A DNA stretch of 62,427 nucleotides from Formivibrio sp. (GCA_031291275.1 JARLJJ010000133.1:1-62427); one strand, 5' to 3'; counted from the first letter of the stretch, positions 33,589-43,208 are shown. Made by a program: numbers and translations. Notes: a model not told the origin generated them from the sequence alone.

Positions 33589-35511
33589 ATGTCGATCTTC
33601 GCCCGCTACCAAAGTCGCTACGAGGCGGCTCAAGAAGAGGAAATGACCGTTCAGGAATACCTGGATCTGTGTAAGCACGATCGCTCGGCTTATACCAGTG
33701 TTGCTGAACGCATGCTGGAGGCCATTGGGGAACCTGAAATGGTGGATACGCGCAGCGATCCCCGTCTCTCACGTATCTTTGCCAACAAGATGTTGCGACG
33801 CTATCCGGCTTTCCGTGATCTGTATGGCATGGAAGAGGTGATCGAACATATCGTTTCTTATTTTCGCCACGCGGCCCAGGGGCTGGAAGAAAAGAAGCAG
33901 ATTCTTTATTTGCTTGGCCCCGTCGGTGGAGGCAAGTCCTCTCTCGCCGAGAAACTCAAATACCTGATCGAGAAGGTGCCTTTCTACGCGATCAAGGGTT
34001 CGCCGGTGCATGAGTCGCCACTCGGATTGTTCAATCCCGCGGAAGACGCCGATTTGCTGGAAGCCGACTATGGCATTCCACGCCGCTATCTCAATACCAT
34101 CATGAGCCCGTGGGCAGTCAAGCGTCTGCATGAGTTTGGCGGCGACATTACCAAGTTTCGCGTGGTCAAACTGTATCCTTCCGTATTGTCACAGATTGCA
34201 GTCTCGAAAACTGAACCTGGTGACGAGAATAATCAGGATATCTCTTCGCTGGTCGGCAAGATCGATATCCGCAAGCTGGAAACTTTTTCGCAGAATGATC
34301 CGGATGCCTATTCCTATTCCGGCGGACTGTGCCTGGCAAACCGTGGCGTACTTGAGTTTGTTGAAATGTTCAAGGCGCCAATCAAGGTATTGCATCCATT
34401 GCTGACCGCGACACAAGAGGGCAACTACAAGGGAACCGAGGGTTTTGGGGCGATCCCGTTCGACGGCCTGATTCTGGCGCACTCGAACGAGGCGGAGTGG
34501 CTGTCGTTCAAGAACAACCGCAACAACGAGGCATTCCTTGACCGTATCTATATCGTCAAGGTGCCTTACTCGCTGCGTATTTCCGATGAAACCCACATCT
34601 ACGAGAAATTGCTCGTTAATTCCTCGCTTGATCAAGCCCCCTGTGCACCGGATACGCTGAACATGATGGCGCAGTTTTCCGTGCTGTCGCGGCTGAAAGA
34701 ACCGGAAAATTCGAGCATCTTCTCGAAAATGCGCATTTACGATGGCGAAAACCTCAAGGATACCGACCCGAAGGCGAAGAGTTATCAGGAATACCGCGAC
34801 TATGCCGGCGTGGATGAAGGGATGACTGGGTTGTCGACCCGCTTTGCTTTCAAAATACTATCGAGGGTATTCAATTTCGACCACCGTGAAGTGGCAGCCA
34901 ATCCAGTGCACCTGATGTACGTGCTGGAGCAGCAGATCGAGCAGGAACAATTTCCGCCCGAGCTGGAAGAAAAATACCTGCGCTATATCAAGGAGTATCT
35001 GTCGCCGCGTTATGCCGAGTTTATTGGCAAGGAGATCCAGACCGCCTATCTCGAAAGCTATTCTGAGTACGGCCAGAACATTTTCGACCGCTATGTCCAG
35101 TATGCCGATTTCTGGATTCAGGACCAGGAATTCCGCGATCCCAATACTGGTGAAATGCTTGATCGCAGCGCACTCAATGACGAGTTGGAAAAGATCGAGA
35201 AACCTGCCGGCATCTCTAACCCGAAGGATTTCCGTAACGAGGTGGTGAACTTTGTGTTGCGTGCCCGTGCCCGGAATGAAGGCAGGAATCCGGCTTGGAC
35301 CTCCTACGAGAAACTGCGCGCGGTGATCGAGAAGAAGATGTTCTCCAACACTGAAGAACTGTTACCGGTCATTTCCTTCAATACCAAGGCCAGTGGCGAA
35401 GACCAGAAGAAACACAAGGACTTCGTCAATCGCATGATTGCCAAGGGCTACACCGAGAAACAGGTCCGGCTGTTGTGCGAATGGTATTTGCGGGTGCGGA
35501 AATCTTCGTGA
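33589..35511 (+). CDS. prkA: PrkA serine protein kinase (YeaG)
   Basis: 640 aa. AAGGAG precedes ATG 33589. The AAA-like PrkA N-terminal domain has Walker A GPVGGGKSS (110-118) and a YSYSGGLCLANRGVLEFVEM region; the C-terminal PrkA domain ends WYLRVRKSS. In E. coli YeaG takes part in the nutrient-starvation response; in Bacillus PrkA affects sporulation. First gene of prkA-yeaH-spoVR. Confidence 0.96.
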   Translation: MSIFARYQSRYEAAQEEEMTVQEYLDLCKHDRSAYTSVAERMLEAIGEPEMVDTRSDPRLSRIFANKMLRRYPAFRDLYGMEEVIEHIVSYFRHAAQGLEEKKQILYLLGPVGGGKSSLAEKLKYLIEKVPFYAIKGSPVHESPLGLFNPAEDADLLEADYGIPRRYLNTIMSPWAVKRLHEFGGDITKFRVVKLYPSVLSQIAVSKTEPGDENNQDISSLVGKIDIRKLETFSQNDPDAYSYSGGLCLANRGVLEFVEMFKAPIKVLHPLLTATQEGNYKGTEGFGAIPFDGLILAHSNEAEWLSFKNNRNNEAFLDRIYIVKVPYSLRISDETHIYEKLLVNSSLDQAPCAPDTLNMMAQFSVLSRLKEPENSSIFSKMRIYDGENLKDTDPKAKSYQEYRDYAGVDEGMTGLSTRFAFKILSRVFNFDHREVAANPVHLMYVLEQQIEQEQFPPELEEKYLRYIKEYLSPRYAEFIGKEIQTAYLESYSEYGQNIFDRYVQYADFWIQDQEFRDPNTGEMLDRSALNDELEKIEKPAGISNPKDFRNEVVNFVLRARARNEGRNPAWTSYEKLRAVIEKKMFSNTEELLPVISFNTKASGEDQKKHKDFVNRMIAKGYTEKQVRLLCEWYLRVRKSS

Positions 35512-35572
35512 TGAACCGGCCATTGAACCACGGAGAACTGTCCCTGCAGGAAGTGCTTCTTGGGAGCGGCGT

Positions 35573-35624
35573 GTGCGGAGAATGCAAGGCGACGAACTTA
35601 TCGCTTTCTCTGTGATCTCCGCAC
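35573..35624 (+). other. Intercistronic hairpin between prkA and yeaH
   Basis: GTGCGGAGA (35573-35581) pairs with TCTCCGCAC (35616-35624); within the 34-base loop GGCGA and TCGCT can pair again. No T-run. It may be an mRNA-processing or stability element that sets different expression of the two genes. Confidence 0.5.
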
Positions 35625-35682
35625 CTTCATCCCCAAAAGGATTTTCGGGATAGGTTGAAAAGCTTCGCCAAGGGAGATCTTC

Positions 35683-36954
35683 ATGACCGTGCGCATCGTA
35701 GACCGCCGGTTCGACAGCAAGAACAAAAGCTCGGTTAACCGCAGCCGCTTCATCCGGCGTTTCAAGGGGCAAATCCGCAAAGCGGTATCCGATGCCATCA
35801 ATCACCGCGGCGTGCGTGATCTCGACAACGGCGAAAAGATCGGTATTCCCGGCAAGGATATTGCCGAGCCGCAGTTCACCCATGGTCACGGCGGGGTACG
35901 CGAAATTGTCAACCCTGGGAATGACCGTTTCAGCAGCGGCGATCAGGTCGATCGCCCGCAAGGCGGTGCCGGCGGGCAGGGCGGTCGTCAGGCGAGCCAG
36001 GATGGCGAGGGCTTGGACGAATTCGTGTTCACGCTGACCCGCGAGGAATTTCTCGACATTTTCTTCGATGAGTTGGCTTTGCCCAATCTGATCAAGCGCC
36101 AATTGGCGCATATCGAGCAGTACCGTACCGTGCGCGCCGGTTATGCGCAGAGTGGCGTACCGACCAATATCAATCTGGAACGTACCATGCGCGGTGCGGC
36201 CGGCAGACGAATCGCTATTGGTGGCCCTTACGGAAAACGCCTGCGTGTGCTCGAAGCAGAACTCAAGGCGTTGCTTGAGAATCCGCAGCAGGATGACGAG
36301 GCGGAGATTGAGCGTCTTCGCCGCGAAATTAGCCATTTGCGTAGCAAAATCGAAGCGATTCCCTTCATCGATACCTTCGATTTACGCTACAACGCCCGTG
36401 TTCGCGTGCCGCAGCCCACTACGCAGGCAGTGATGTTCTGTCTGCTTGACGTTTCCGGATCGATGGACGAAGGGCGGAAAAACATCGCCAAGCGTTTTTT
36501 CATGCTGCTGTACCTTTTCCTGACGCGTAACTACGAACACATCGACGTGGTCTTTATTCGTCACCACACGGTCGCCACCGAGGTGGATGAGGATGATTTT
36601 TTTACCTCGCGCGAGTCCGGCGGCACCGTCGTTTCCAGTGCGCTGGCGCTGATGCACGACATTATTCGCGAACGTTATCCGAGCAGTCTCTGGAATATCT
36701 ACGGTGCTCAGGCTTCTGATGGCGATAATTGGGACGATGATTCGCCTCGTTGTCGCGAGCTTCTTGAAGGAGCACTACTACCAGTCTGCCAGTACTACGC
36801 CTATATCGAGATCACTGAAGATGCGCAGCAAAATCTTTGGGAGGAATACGCTAAGCTGCAAGCAACGCATGCCGATCAATTCGCCATGCGGCGAATTGGC
36901 AATGTGACCGATATTTACCCAGTCTTCCGTGATCTGTTCAAACGGCGAGCCTAG
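35683..36954 (+). CDS. yeaH: YeaH/YhbH family protein (DUF444, vWA-like)
   Basis: 423 aa. It opens VRIVDRRFDSKNKSSVNRSR (in part), followed by a Gly-rich linker (about 85-105) and a von Willebrand A-like domain with a MIDAS-type DVSGSMDE. The partner of PrkA/YeaG in starvation responses; biochemical role not settled. AAGGGAGA precedes the start. spoVR follows 8 bases later. Confidence 0.95.
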   Translation: MTVRIVDRRFDSKNKSSVNRSRFIRRFKGQIRKAVSDAINHRGVRDLDNGEKIGIPGKDIAEPQFTHGHGGVREIVNPGNDRFSSGDQVDRPQGGAGGQGGRQASQDGEGLDEFVFTLTREEFLDIFFDELALPNLIKRQLAHIEQYRTVRAGYAQSGVPTNINLERTMRGAAGRRIAIGGPYGKRLRVLEAELKALLENPQQDDEAEIERLRREISHLRSKIEAIPFIDTFDLRYNARVRVPQPTTQAVMFCLLDVSGSMDEGRKNIAKRFFMLLYLFLTRNYEHIDVVFIRHHTVATEVDEDDFFTSRESGGTVVSSALALMHDIIRERYPSSLWNIYGAQASDGDNWDDDSPRCRELLEGALLPVCQYYAYIEITEDAQQNLWEEYAKLQATHADQFAMRRIGNVTDIYPVFRDLFKRRA

Positions 36955-36962
36955 GAGCCAAC

Positions 36963-38495
36963 ATGAAAAAGGCATCTGCTTCCCTCTTGCCGACTGGCTC
37001 CGAGTGGAGTTTCGAGGCGATCACCCAATATGACGAAGCAATCGGCCGCGTCGCAAAGTCTTATGGGCTGGATTGTTACCCGCATCTGCTTGAAGTGATC
37101 AGTGCCGAACAAATGATGGATGCCTATGCCTCGATCGGGATGCCGGTCTATTACCATCACTGGTCGTTCGGCAAGCATTTCCTGGCGACGGAGAACCGCT
37201 ATAAACGCGGGCAGATGGGGCTGGCCTATGAAATAGTGATCAACTCCGATCCATGCATCGCTTACTTGATGGATGAAAACACGCTGCCGATGCAGGCGCT
37301 GGTCATCGCCCATGCGGCCTACGGGCACAATTCCTTTTTCAAGGGCAACCACCTGTTCAAACAATGGACCAGTGCAGACGCAATCATCGACTACCTGGTA
37401 TTCGCACGGAACTACATAGCTCAATGCGAAGAACGGCACGGCGTCGATGCGGTTGAACGCTTGCTGGATGCCTGCCATGCCTTGCTCAACTTGGGCGTCG
37501 ACCGTTACAAACGCTCACCGAAACAATCGCTGGAAAAAGAAACGCTGCGCCAGAAAGAGCGCGAGGAGTACATGCAGGCACAGGTTAACGACCTGTGGCG
37601 AACCCTGCCGCCGCGACGGGAAGCGGAAGAACTCAGGGAAGAGAAACATTTCCCCGAGGAGCCTGAAGAAAATCTGCTCTACTTCATCGAGAAAAACGCG
37701 CCGTTGCTTGAATCCTGGCAGCGCGAAGTGGTGCGAATTGTGCGCAAGATCGGCCAGTATTTCTATCCGCAGCGCCAAACGCAGGTGATGAATGAAGGTT
37801 GGGCCTGTTTCTGGCATTACACCCTGCTCAATACGCTCTACGATCAGGGCGAGCTATCCGACGGCTTTATGCTCGAATTTTTGCAGTCGCATACCAACGT
37901 GGTGTACCAGCCGCCCTACAACAGTCCGTATTACTCAGGGATCAATCCCTATGCGCTGGGCTTTGCCATGTGGCGCGACCTGCGTCGTATTTGCGAGCAG
38001 CCGACCGATGAAGATCGGGTATGGTTTCCCGATATCGCGGGCTCGAACTGGCGTGAAACCTTTGACTTTGCCATGCAAAATTTCAAGGATGAGAGCTTCG
38101 TTGCCCAGTACCTTTCCCCAAGACTAATGCGTGAATTCCGCCTGTTTTTAGTGCTCGACGACGACAATCGCAGCAAGCTGAAAATCGATGCGATCCATGA
38201 CGAACAAGGTTACCGTACCCTGCGTCAGCAACTTTCCGAACAATACAATTTGGGCAGTCGCGAACCGAATATCCAGGTATGGAACGTGGATCTGCGCGGC
38301 GACCGTTCGTTGACCTTGCGCCATTTCATGCATCAACGCCGGCCGCTGGGCGATTCTTGTGCAACGGTGCTCGAGCATGTGTCCTATCTATGGGGATTCA
38401 CTGTGCGTCTGGAGCAGCAGAATGCCGATGGCAGGGTAGAGTTGGTGGCCGAGCGAAAGAGCGAGAAGCGTCGGCGCGGAAACGATTCCGACTGA
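36963..38495 (+). CDS. spoVR: SpoVR family protein
   Basis: 510 aa, full-length YcgB/SpoVR. Conserved segments are DCYPHLLEVISAEQMMDAY, MPVYYHHWSFGK, HAAYGHNSFFKGN with its histidines, and YPQRQTQVMNEGWACFWHY. ATG follows TAGGAG. Third gene of the operon. Despite its name the family is widespread in non-sporulating proteobacteria and goes with stress adaptation. Confidence 0.96.
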   Translation: MKKASASLLPTGSEWSFEAITQYDEAIGRVAKSYGLDCYPHLLEVISAEQMMDAYASIGMPVYYHHWSFGKHFLATENRYKRGQMGLAYEIVINSDPCIAYLMDENTLPMQALVIAHAAYGHNSFFKGNHLFKQWTSADAIIDYLVFARNYIAQCEERHGVDAVERLLDACHALLNLGVDRYKRSPKQSLEKETLRQKEREEYMQAQVNDLWRTLPPRREAEELREEKHFPEEPEENLLYFIEKNAPLLESWQREVVRIVRKIGQYFYPQRQTQVMNEGWACFWHYTLLNTLYDQGELSDGFMLEFLQSHTNVVYQPPYNSPYYSGINPYALGFAMWRDLRRICEQPTDEDRVWFPDIAGSNWRETFDFAMQNFKDESFVAQYLSPRLMREFRLFLVLDDDNRSKLKIDAIHDEQGYRTLRQQLSEQYNLGSREPNIQVWNVDLRGDRSLTLRHFMHQRRPLGDSCATVLEHVSYLWGFTVRLEQQNADGRVELVAERKSEKRRRGNDSD

Positions 38496-38546
38496 CGTGC
38501 AATCTCGGCTGTGGTTTTCGATTCTACGGTCAGGTTTGGTGGGCGG

Positions 38547-38858
38547 TCATTGACTGATCAGGCGCACGGCCAATGGTTGGTCTTCACGGGTCATGGCAAT
38601 CAATCGGTCGATATTCGGGTGTTTTCCCGGATGCGCTTCGGCATCCGTCGTGTGTTCGCAGTACAGGCGCAAGCCCTTGTCGGCTGCGCGCGCATCAATG
38701 GCACCGAATTCCTGATACAGCGCGTGATAGACCCGCACGCTGCCTGCTTGCCCGGGCTTGTTCTCGATGCGCCCCACGATGCGTTCGCCAAGCAATAATT
38801 CAATGGCTGCAAGGTGATCAATGGCGGGCAGGGTGACGAGTGTCTCGGCAAAAGTCAT
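38547..38858 (-). CDS. DUF2322 family protein
   Basis: 103 aa. ATG at 38858 follows AAAGGA. It matches the DUF2322 pattern: TFAETLVTLPAIDHLAAIEL, PGQAGSVRVYHALYQEFG and HPGKHPNIDRLIAMT. Small cytoplasmic protein of unknown function. Convergent with spoVR. Confidence 0.88.
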   Translation of the reverse strand: MTFAETLVTLPAIDHLAAIELLLGERIVGRIENKPGQAGSVRVYHALYQEFGAIDARAADKGLRLYCEHTTDAEAHPGKHPNIDRLIAMTREDQPLAVRLISQ

Positions 38859-38973
38859 GGAGGTTCCTTTCAAATAATCCACAGGGTATGTCAACCGCAC
38901 GCTGCTTGAGCGCGTTAATGGCTCAATCGCGCGATATTTGATTTTGAAACTTGGATTGTAAAGGAGTACGACC

Positions 38974-39573
38974 ATGAACATGTTAACGAAAAGCCTGCTG
39001 CTGACGGCGAGTTTGGCACTTGCCTATCCGGTTATTGCTGCCGGGTTGCGGACCCCGCAGGTCGATATGACCAAAGATCAATACATGAAATATGCTGAAC
39101 AACAGTTCGATTCCATGGATGCCAATAAGGATGGCAAGATCACGGCGGAAGAACGGGCTGCTCGCCGTCCCGGTCGCGGCGCAGGTCCTGGCGCGGCTAT
39201 GCCGGCTGAAATCACCAAGGCCGAGCACATGAAATGGGCCGAGGAACGCTTCGATGCGCTGGATACCAACAAAGATGGCAAGCTCACGGCGCAAGAACGC
39301 GCTGCGGGGCGGTCGGGGCCGGGTGCTCGTTTTGGCGCTGCGGCTTCCGCAGTCGAGACCAAACAACAGTATTTGGATTTCGCGGCAGAACGCTTCGACC
39401 GGATGGATGCCAACAAGGATGGCAAGATCAGCGTGGAAGAACGTCAAGCCATGTGGGGGGGCAGAGCTGGCATGATGCGCGGTGGCCGAGGCTGTGATGC
39501 GGATGGTTATGGTCCGGGAGCATGGGGGGGCCGGGGGGGCGCAGCTAATCAATCAAGCGGTCTTCAATATTGA
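38974..39573 (+). CDS. Secreted EF-hand calcium-binding protein
   Basis: 199 aa. Signal peptide about 1-22 (…YPVIA-A). Three near-identical units follow, each with (Y/H)-M/L-K/D-x-A-E-x-F-D then a canonical EF loop: DANKDGKITAEE, DTNKDGKLTAQE and DANKDGKISVEE, spaced by about 50-60 residues. Gly/Ala/Pro-rich linkers separate them and a glycine-rich tail closes the protein. Calcium binding is expected; a calcium sensor or buffer in the periplasm is inferred. GTAAAGGAG precedes the start. Confidence 0.9.
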   Translation: MNMLTKSLLLTASLALAYPVIAAGLRTPQVDMTKDQYMKYAEQQFDSMDANKDGKITAEERAARRPGRGAGPGAAMPAEITKAEHMKWAEERFDALDTNKDGKLTAQERAAGRSGPGARFGAAASAVETKQQYLDFAAERFDRMDANKDGKISVEERQAMWGGRAGMMRGGRGCDADGYGPGAWGGRGGAANQSSGLQY

Positions 39574-39583
39574 CGAAGTACTC

Positions 39584-39640
39584 ATCCCTCCGTATGACTG
39601 CAAAAGCTTTGCAGTCATACGGAGGGATTTTTCATTTTTT
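39584..39640 (+). terminator. Very long perfect terminator after the EF-hand gene
   Basis: 21-bp stem without mismatch: arms 39584-39604 and 39608-39628, loop AGC, then TTTTCATTTTTT. Far longer than needed for termination. Confidence 0.95.
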
Positions 39641-39720
39641 AAGCCCGGAAGTTGGGTTGCCAAGTGGTCTAGGTGGATTTAACGAAAGTGCCGGGGCAAG
39701 CGTAAGATTGTTTGCTGCTA

Positions 39721-40998
39721 TCAAGCCCCATTCTTTGCAACCCCTTCCCAGACAATCCGCCAGTTACCGTTTTCTTGCTTCCAGTACAGGCGTTTTTTCA
39801 TGCGGTTGTTGAGGTTGTTGCTTTGGTATTCCTGAGAAAAGCTGCTGACAAGCAAGGGGCTGGCCCCCCCGGTCGAGAAAATGCTCAAGTCATCCAGTTT
39901 GACCTTGGCCCATTGTTTGCTGTTATTCACCGCTATTTTTTGACGCTTCCAGGCCTGGATGCTTTGACCATCCTCGCTTTGGAACCGTTGATCGTAAAAA
40001 CCAAGATAACGGGCGGTATCCAGCTTTTCCCAAGCACTGCGCCAGTTGTTGATCTGTGCTAAAGCCTGTTCCTGCCGAGCTTTCCATTCCGTATGTGAAA
40101 CCCAGTCAATGTGTTCGGTAATGACGACAGGCGTGACGCCAAGCTGAAGGTAATCAGCAATTTTCTTCATTTCCGGGTTGGTCAGAACTACGCATCCATT
40201 TGATGCTTGTGGCGGGCGGGCATACGTCAGCGCCGGACTGCCATGCAGCCAGATGCCATGTCCGGTGCGACCTTCATGCCGGTCCCACTCGTTCGGATAT
40301 GAAATGGGCCAGGCACCAATGCCGTAAAGATCGGCTTGGGCACCATAGGTTTTATCGAGTTGATTGCGTGTCATCTGACCGGTGACGAAATACACGCCGA
40401 TAGGTGTGCGTTGATCACCTTCGCGTTGTTTCTCTGCCCCCAGTTTACCGATGGTGACGTAATTGTCAGTAACCAGCCTGGGTTCGCCTTGATGATTTTC
40501 AAACAGATATAGCCGTGAAGCCGAAACATCCACCACGACGGCATATTTCTGCTCTGGGCCGAATGTCAGTAGATTGGCGGGAATCGATTGGCTTGGCGGC
40601 GGTGCCAGGTAATGCTTGATGCGGACCTGTGCTTCGCGGCGCAAATCTTCCAGTCGATCAGCAGGCGCATTGGCACCACCACCAATCGTGGTGAGCGGCA
40701 TGGCGCGCATGGCGTAGAGATCGGCGCGCAGCAAATAGGCGAGTCGATAGTTGGGTTCTAGTTCCAACAACCGATCCAGTGTGGCTTTGGCATCCTGCGT
40801 GCGGCCGGCGCGGATGGCGTCAATCGCGGCCACAATCATTTCTTCAGGCGAACCCTTGGCTGCGACGCCTCTTATTTCGCTGCGTGGTCGGGGAGTGTAG
40901 CTATTTTGACTGATGATAGGCTGAGCCGCAGGCGCAAGCGCAAGCAGCAGTGCAAAAAGAAAAGCACGTTTGAGCCGGATATGGAAGTTGCGTTTCAA
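39721..40998 (-). CDS. L,D-transpeptidase family protein with C-terminal NTF2-like domain
   Basis: 425 aa. Signal peptide or anchor about 8-27, a TPR-like helical segment (about 50-98), the YkuD catalytic domain (about 150-285), and a C-terminal domain (about 305-425) that looks NTF2/SnoaL-like. The active site has HGIWLHG (247-253) and C269 in ASNGCVVL, a spacing of 17 from H252; the usual S-H-G-C is S-N-G-C here. YkuD enzymes crosslink peptidoglycan, attach lipoproteins or, in the YafK/DpaA branch, detach them. Lies 11 bases downstream of a TPR gene with a related C-terminal domain. Confidence 0.92.
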   Translation of the reverse strand: MKRNFHIRLKRAFLFALLLALAPAAQPIISQNSYTPRPRSEIRGVAAKGSPEEMIVAAIDAIRAGRTQDAKATLDRLLELEPNYRLAYLLRADLYAMRAMPLTTIGGGANAPADRLEDLRREAQVRIKHYLAPPPSQSIPANLLTFGPEQKYAVVVDVSASRLYLFENHQGEPRLVTDNYVTIGKLGAEKQREGDQRTPIGVYFVTGQMTRNQLDKTYGAQADLYGIGAWPISYPNEWDRHEGRTGHGIWLHGSPALTYARPPQASNGCVVLTNPEMKKIADYLQLGVTPVVITEHIDWVSHTEWKARQEQALAQINNWRSAWEKLDTARYLGFYDQRFQSEDGQSIQAWKRQKIAVNNSKQWAKVKLDDLSIFSTGGASPLLVSSFSQEYQSNNLNNRMKKRLYWKQENGNWRIVWEGVAKNGA

Positions 40999-41009
40999 GT
41001 AATTAATCC

Positions 41010-42071
41010 TTAACCACCGGTGCGTTCTTCATGAATCAGCCAGTGACCTGCGGTTTTCTGCATCAGCATGGTTTTGCTTGTGGTGCTGGAAAGACGATCG
41101 GAACGATAGCTCTGGCGAAAGCGAACCTTTGCAGAGGTATCGTTGGTGATGTCCACCCTGATATTGGAAAGTTTGACCGCAATCGATTTGGGCGAAGTTA
41201 TGCGCTCGCGCCGCTCTTTGGCCCAGTCGGCATATTTTTGTCCGCCGGGTGCGCGGAAATCGTGTTCATAGGCGGCAAGGTAGCCATTAACATTCTTGTG
41301 CGACCAAGCTTCCGCCCAAGCGTTGATTGCTGAGGCAATCTTCTGTTTTTCGGCGTCCTGGCTATCGGCTGGAGCGGGCACGGGCTTGCTGGGCGCGGCT
41401 TGCTGCACTGCGGCCACGGGTTTGACCGGTTGGGGAGCTATGGCAGGCGCGGTTTGCATTGGCGTGGCAGGCGCTGCTGGTTTGACTTGCGGTGCGAGTT
41501 TAGGCGCAGGGGCTTGGACCACAACAACCGGTTTGCTTGTTGGTGCAAGCGGCTTGGCGCCGGCGACCTGCGGTGTTTTGCTGAATAACTCACGAATCAA
41601 TGTGAGCTTGGTTTGAACATTGGCGTTGCCATTTTCCAGTTGCAAGGCTTTGTCGTAGGCCTGCGAAGCCATTTTGGCGTAGAGATCACCCAGATTTTCG
41701 TGTGCAATGGCGTAGGACGGGTTGGTCTGGATGGCCATGGTCAATGCCGCGCGGGCCTTGTCGAACTGGTTTTGTTGAGCATAAAGCACAGCGAGATTGT
41801 TGTAGGGCTCGGGCAATTGCGGAAAGTCCGCTGCCAAGGCAGAAAATGTCTTGATTGCTTCGGCCGGCTGACCTTGCTCGGTCTGAATAATGCCTTTCAG
41901 AAAGCGTACTTGCGCATCCTTGGGATTGGCTGCGATAAATTTGTCGGCGCGTTCCAGTGCTTGCGGGAGCTGTCGGTTCTTGAGCAACTGCTGAATATCT
42001 TCAGCCTCGCCAGCAAAGGCGGACAAAGATATCAAAAAGGGCAAGCAGATCAGGATGCGGCGGATCAACAT
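41010..42071 (-). CDS. TPR protein with Pro/Ala-rich linker and C-terminal NTF2-like domain
   Basis: 353 aa. Signal peptide about 1-20 (…LSAFA-GEAED). TPR repeats (about 20-145, e.g. PEPYNNLAVLYAQQNQFDKA), a long Ala/Pro/Val linker (about 160-240), then a C-terminal domain with AWAEAWSHKNVNGYLAAYEHDF and VRFRQSYRSDRL that parallels the end of the downstream L,D-transpeptidase. ATG at 42071 gives the signal peptide; the longer frame does not. Probably a periplasmic scaffold working with that enzyme. Confidence 0.88.
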   Translation of the reverse strand: MLIRRILICLPFLISLSAFAGEAEDIQQLLKNRQLPQALERADKFIAANPKDAQVRFLKGIIQTEQGQPAEAIKTFSALAADFPQLPEPYNNLAVLYAQQNQFDKARAALTMAIQTNPSYAIAHENLGDLYAKMASQAYDKALQLENGNANVQTKLTLIRELFSKTPQVAGAKPLAPTSKPVVVVQAPAPKLAPQVKPAAPATPMQTAPAIAPQPVKPVAAVQQAAPSKPVPAPADSQDAEKQKIASAINAWAEAWSHKNVNGYLAAYEHDFRAPGGQKYADWAKERRERITSPKSIAVKLSNIRVDITNDTSAKVRFRQSYRSDRLSSTTSKTMLMQKTAGHWLIHEERTGG

Positions 42072-42147
42072 GAAGGATTTCCGTGTATTCAAAAGAATTC
42101 TAGCGCTAGACTGCCGCGATTCTAACAAAGCGCCCGAGCCGTGTCCC

Positions 42148-42492
42148 ATGCAATTCTCGCCAGCATTTTTTACCATACCGCTGTTGATCGCATCTAATGT
42201 ATTCATGACCTTTGCCTGGTACGGTCATCTTAAGCATGTTCATAGTAAACCCTGGCTATTGGCGGCATTGGCGAGTTGGGGAATTGCCTTGTTTGAATAC
42301 TTGTTGCAGGTTCCGGCCAACCGTCTCGGTTTCGGTACATTCTCCCTTGCACAACTCAAAATCATCCAGGAAGTCATTACTCTCTCCGTATTCATTCCCT
42401 TTGCGGTGTTCTACATGGATCAGCCATTCAAGTGGGATTTCCTGTGGGCGGGTTGCTGTATGGTTGGTGCTGTGTATTTCATGTTCCGCTAA
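42148..42492 (+). CDS. DUF486 family membrane protein
   Basis: 114 aa, four transmembrane helices. The sequence matches the DUF486 small DMT-like family: FTIPLLIASNVFMTFAWYGHLK, LFEYLLQVPANR, QLKIIQEVITLSVF and WAGCCMVGAVYF. Function unknown. ATG at 42148 gives the family length; the longer frame overlaps the divergent TPR gene. Confidence 0.92.
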   Translation: MQFSPAFFTIPLLIASNVFMTFAWYGHLKHVHSKPWLLAALASWGIALFEYLLQVPANRLGFGTFSLAQLKIIQEVITLSVFIPFAVFYMDQPFKWDFLWAGCCMVGAVYFMFR

Positions 42493-42581
42493 TACTATTG
42501 GGTTTGATTGGCGGAAGTAGCAATGGCGGATAAATGGCAATCGTCTAGAATCGGACGGTTTGCTTTTGAAAAGGTGTCGCC

Positions 42582-43208
42582 ATGAAAGTTACCGTCGTCG
42601 ATCACCCGCTGGTGCAGCATAAATTGTCCTTGCTGCGCGAATCGGATGTCAGTACCAACAAGTTCCGGATTGTGACTGAAGAGCTGGCACGCCTGCTGGC
42701 TTATGAAGCCACTCGTAATCTGGAAACTGAAGAAGTCGAAATCCAGGGGTGGTGTGGCCCGGTCAAGGTACGCCAGATCAAGGGCAAGAAGTTGACTGTA
42801 GTGCCGATTCTGCGCGCTGGCTTGGGCATGCTCAATGGCGTGCTCGATCTGGTGCCTTCGGCCAAGATCAGCGTGGTGGGCCTGTCACGCAATCACGAAA
42901 CCCTGCAGCCCGAGCCCTATTTCGAAAAATTCGTCGGCAGCCTGGACGAACGCATTGCGTTGATTATCGATCCGATGCTGGCCACCGGCGGCTCGCTGGC
43001 GGCGACGATTACCATGCTCAAGCGCAATGGCTGCAAGCAGATCAAGGCCATCGTGATGGTCGCCGCACCAGAGGGAGTGAAGCTTGTGAACGAGCTGCAT
43101 CCGGATGTCGAGATCGTGACCGCGGCGCTGGATAGTCATCTGAACGAAGTCGGCTACATCATTCCGGGGTTGGGCGATGCCGGCGACAAGATTTTCGGCA
43201 CCAAATAA
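42582..43208 (+). CDS. upp: Uracil phosphoribosyltransferase
   Basis: Pyrimidine salvage: uracil plus PRPP to UMP. 208 aa, full length. The PRPP loop is [13 protein letters not shown], and the C-terminal [18 protein letters not shown] is the uracil-binding end. AAAAGGTG precedes the start. The uracil permease uraA follows 199 bases later. Confidence 0.98.
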   Translation: MKVTVVDHPLVQHKLSLLRESDVSTNKFRIVTEELARLLAYEATRNLETEEVEIQGWCGPVKVRQIKGKKLTVVPILRAGLGMLNGVLDLVPSAKISVVGLSRNHETLQPEPYFEKFVGSLDERIALIIDPMLATGGSLAATITMLKRNGCKQIKAIVMVAAPEGVKLVNELHPDVEIVTAALDSHLNEVGYIIPGLGDAGDKIFGTK

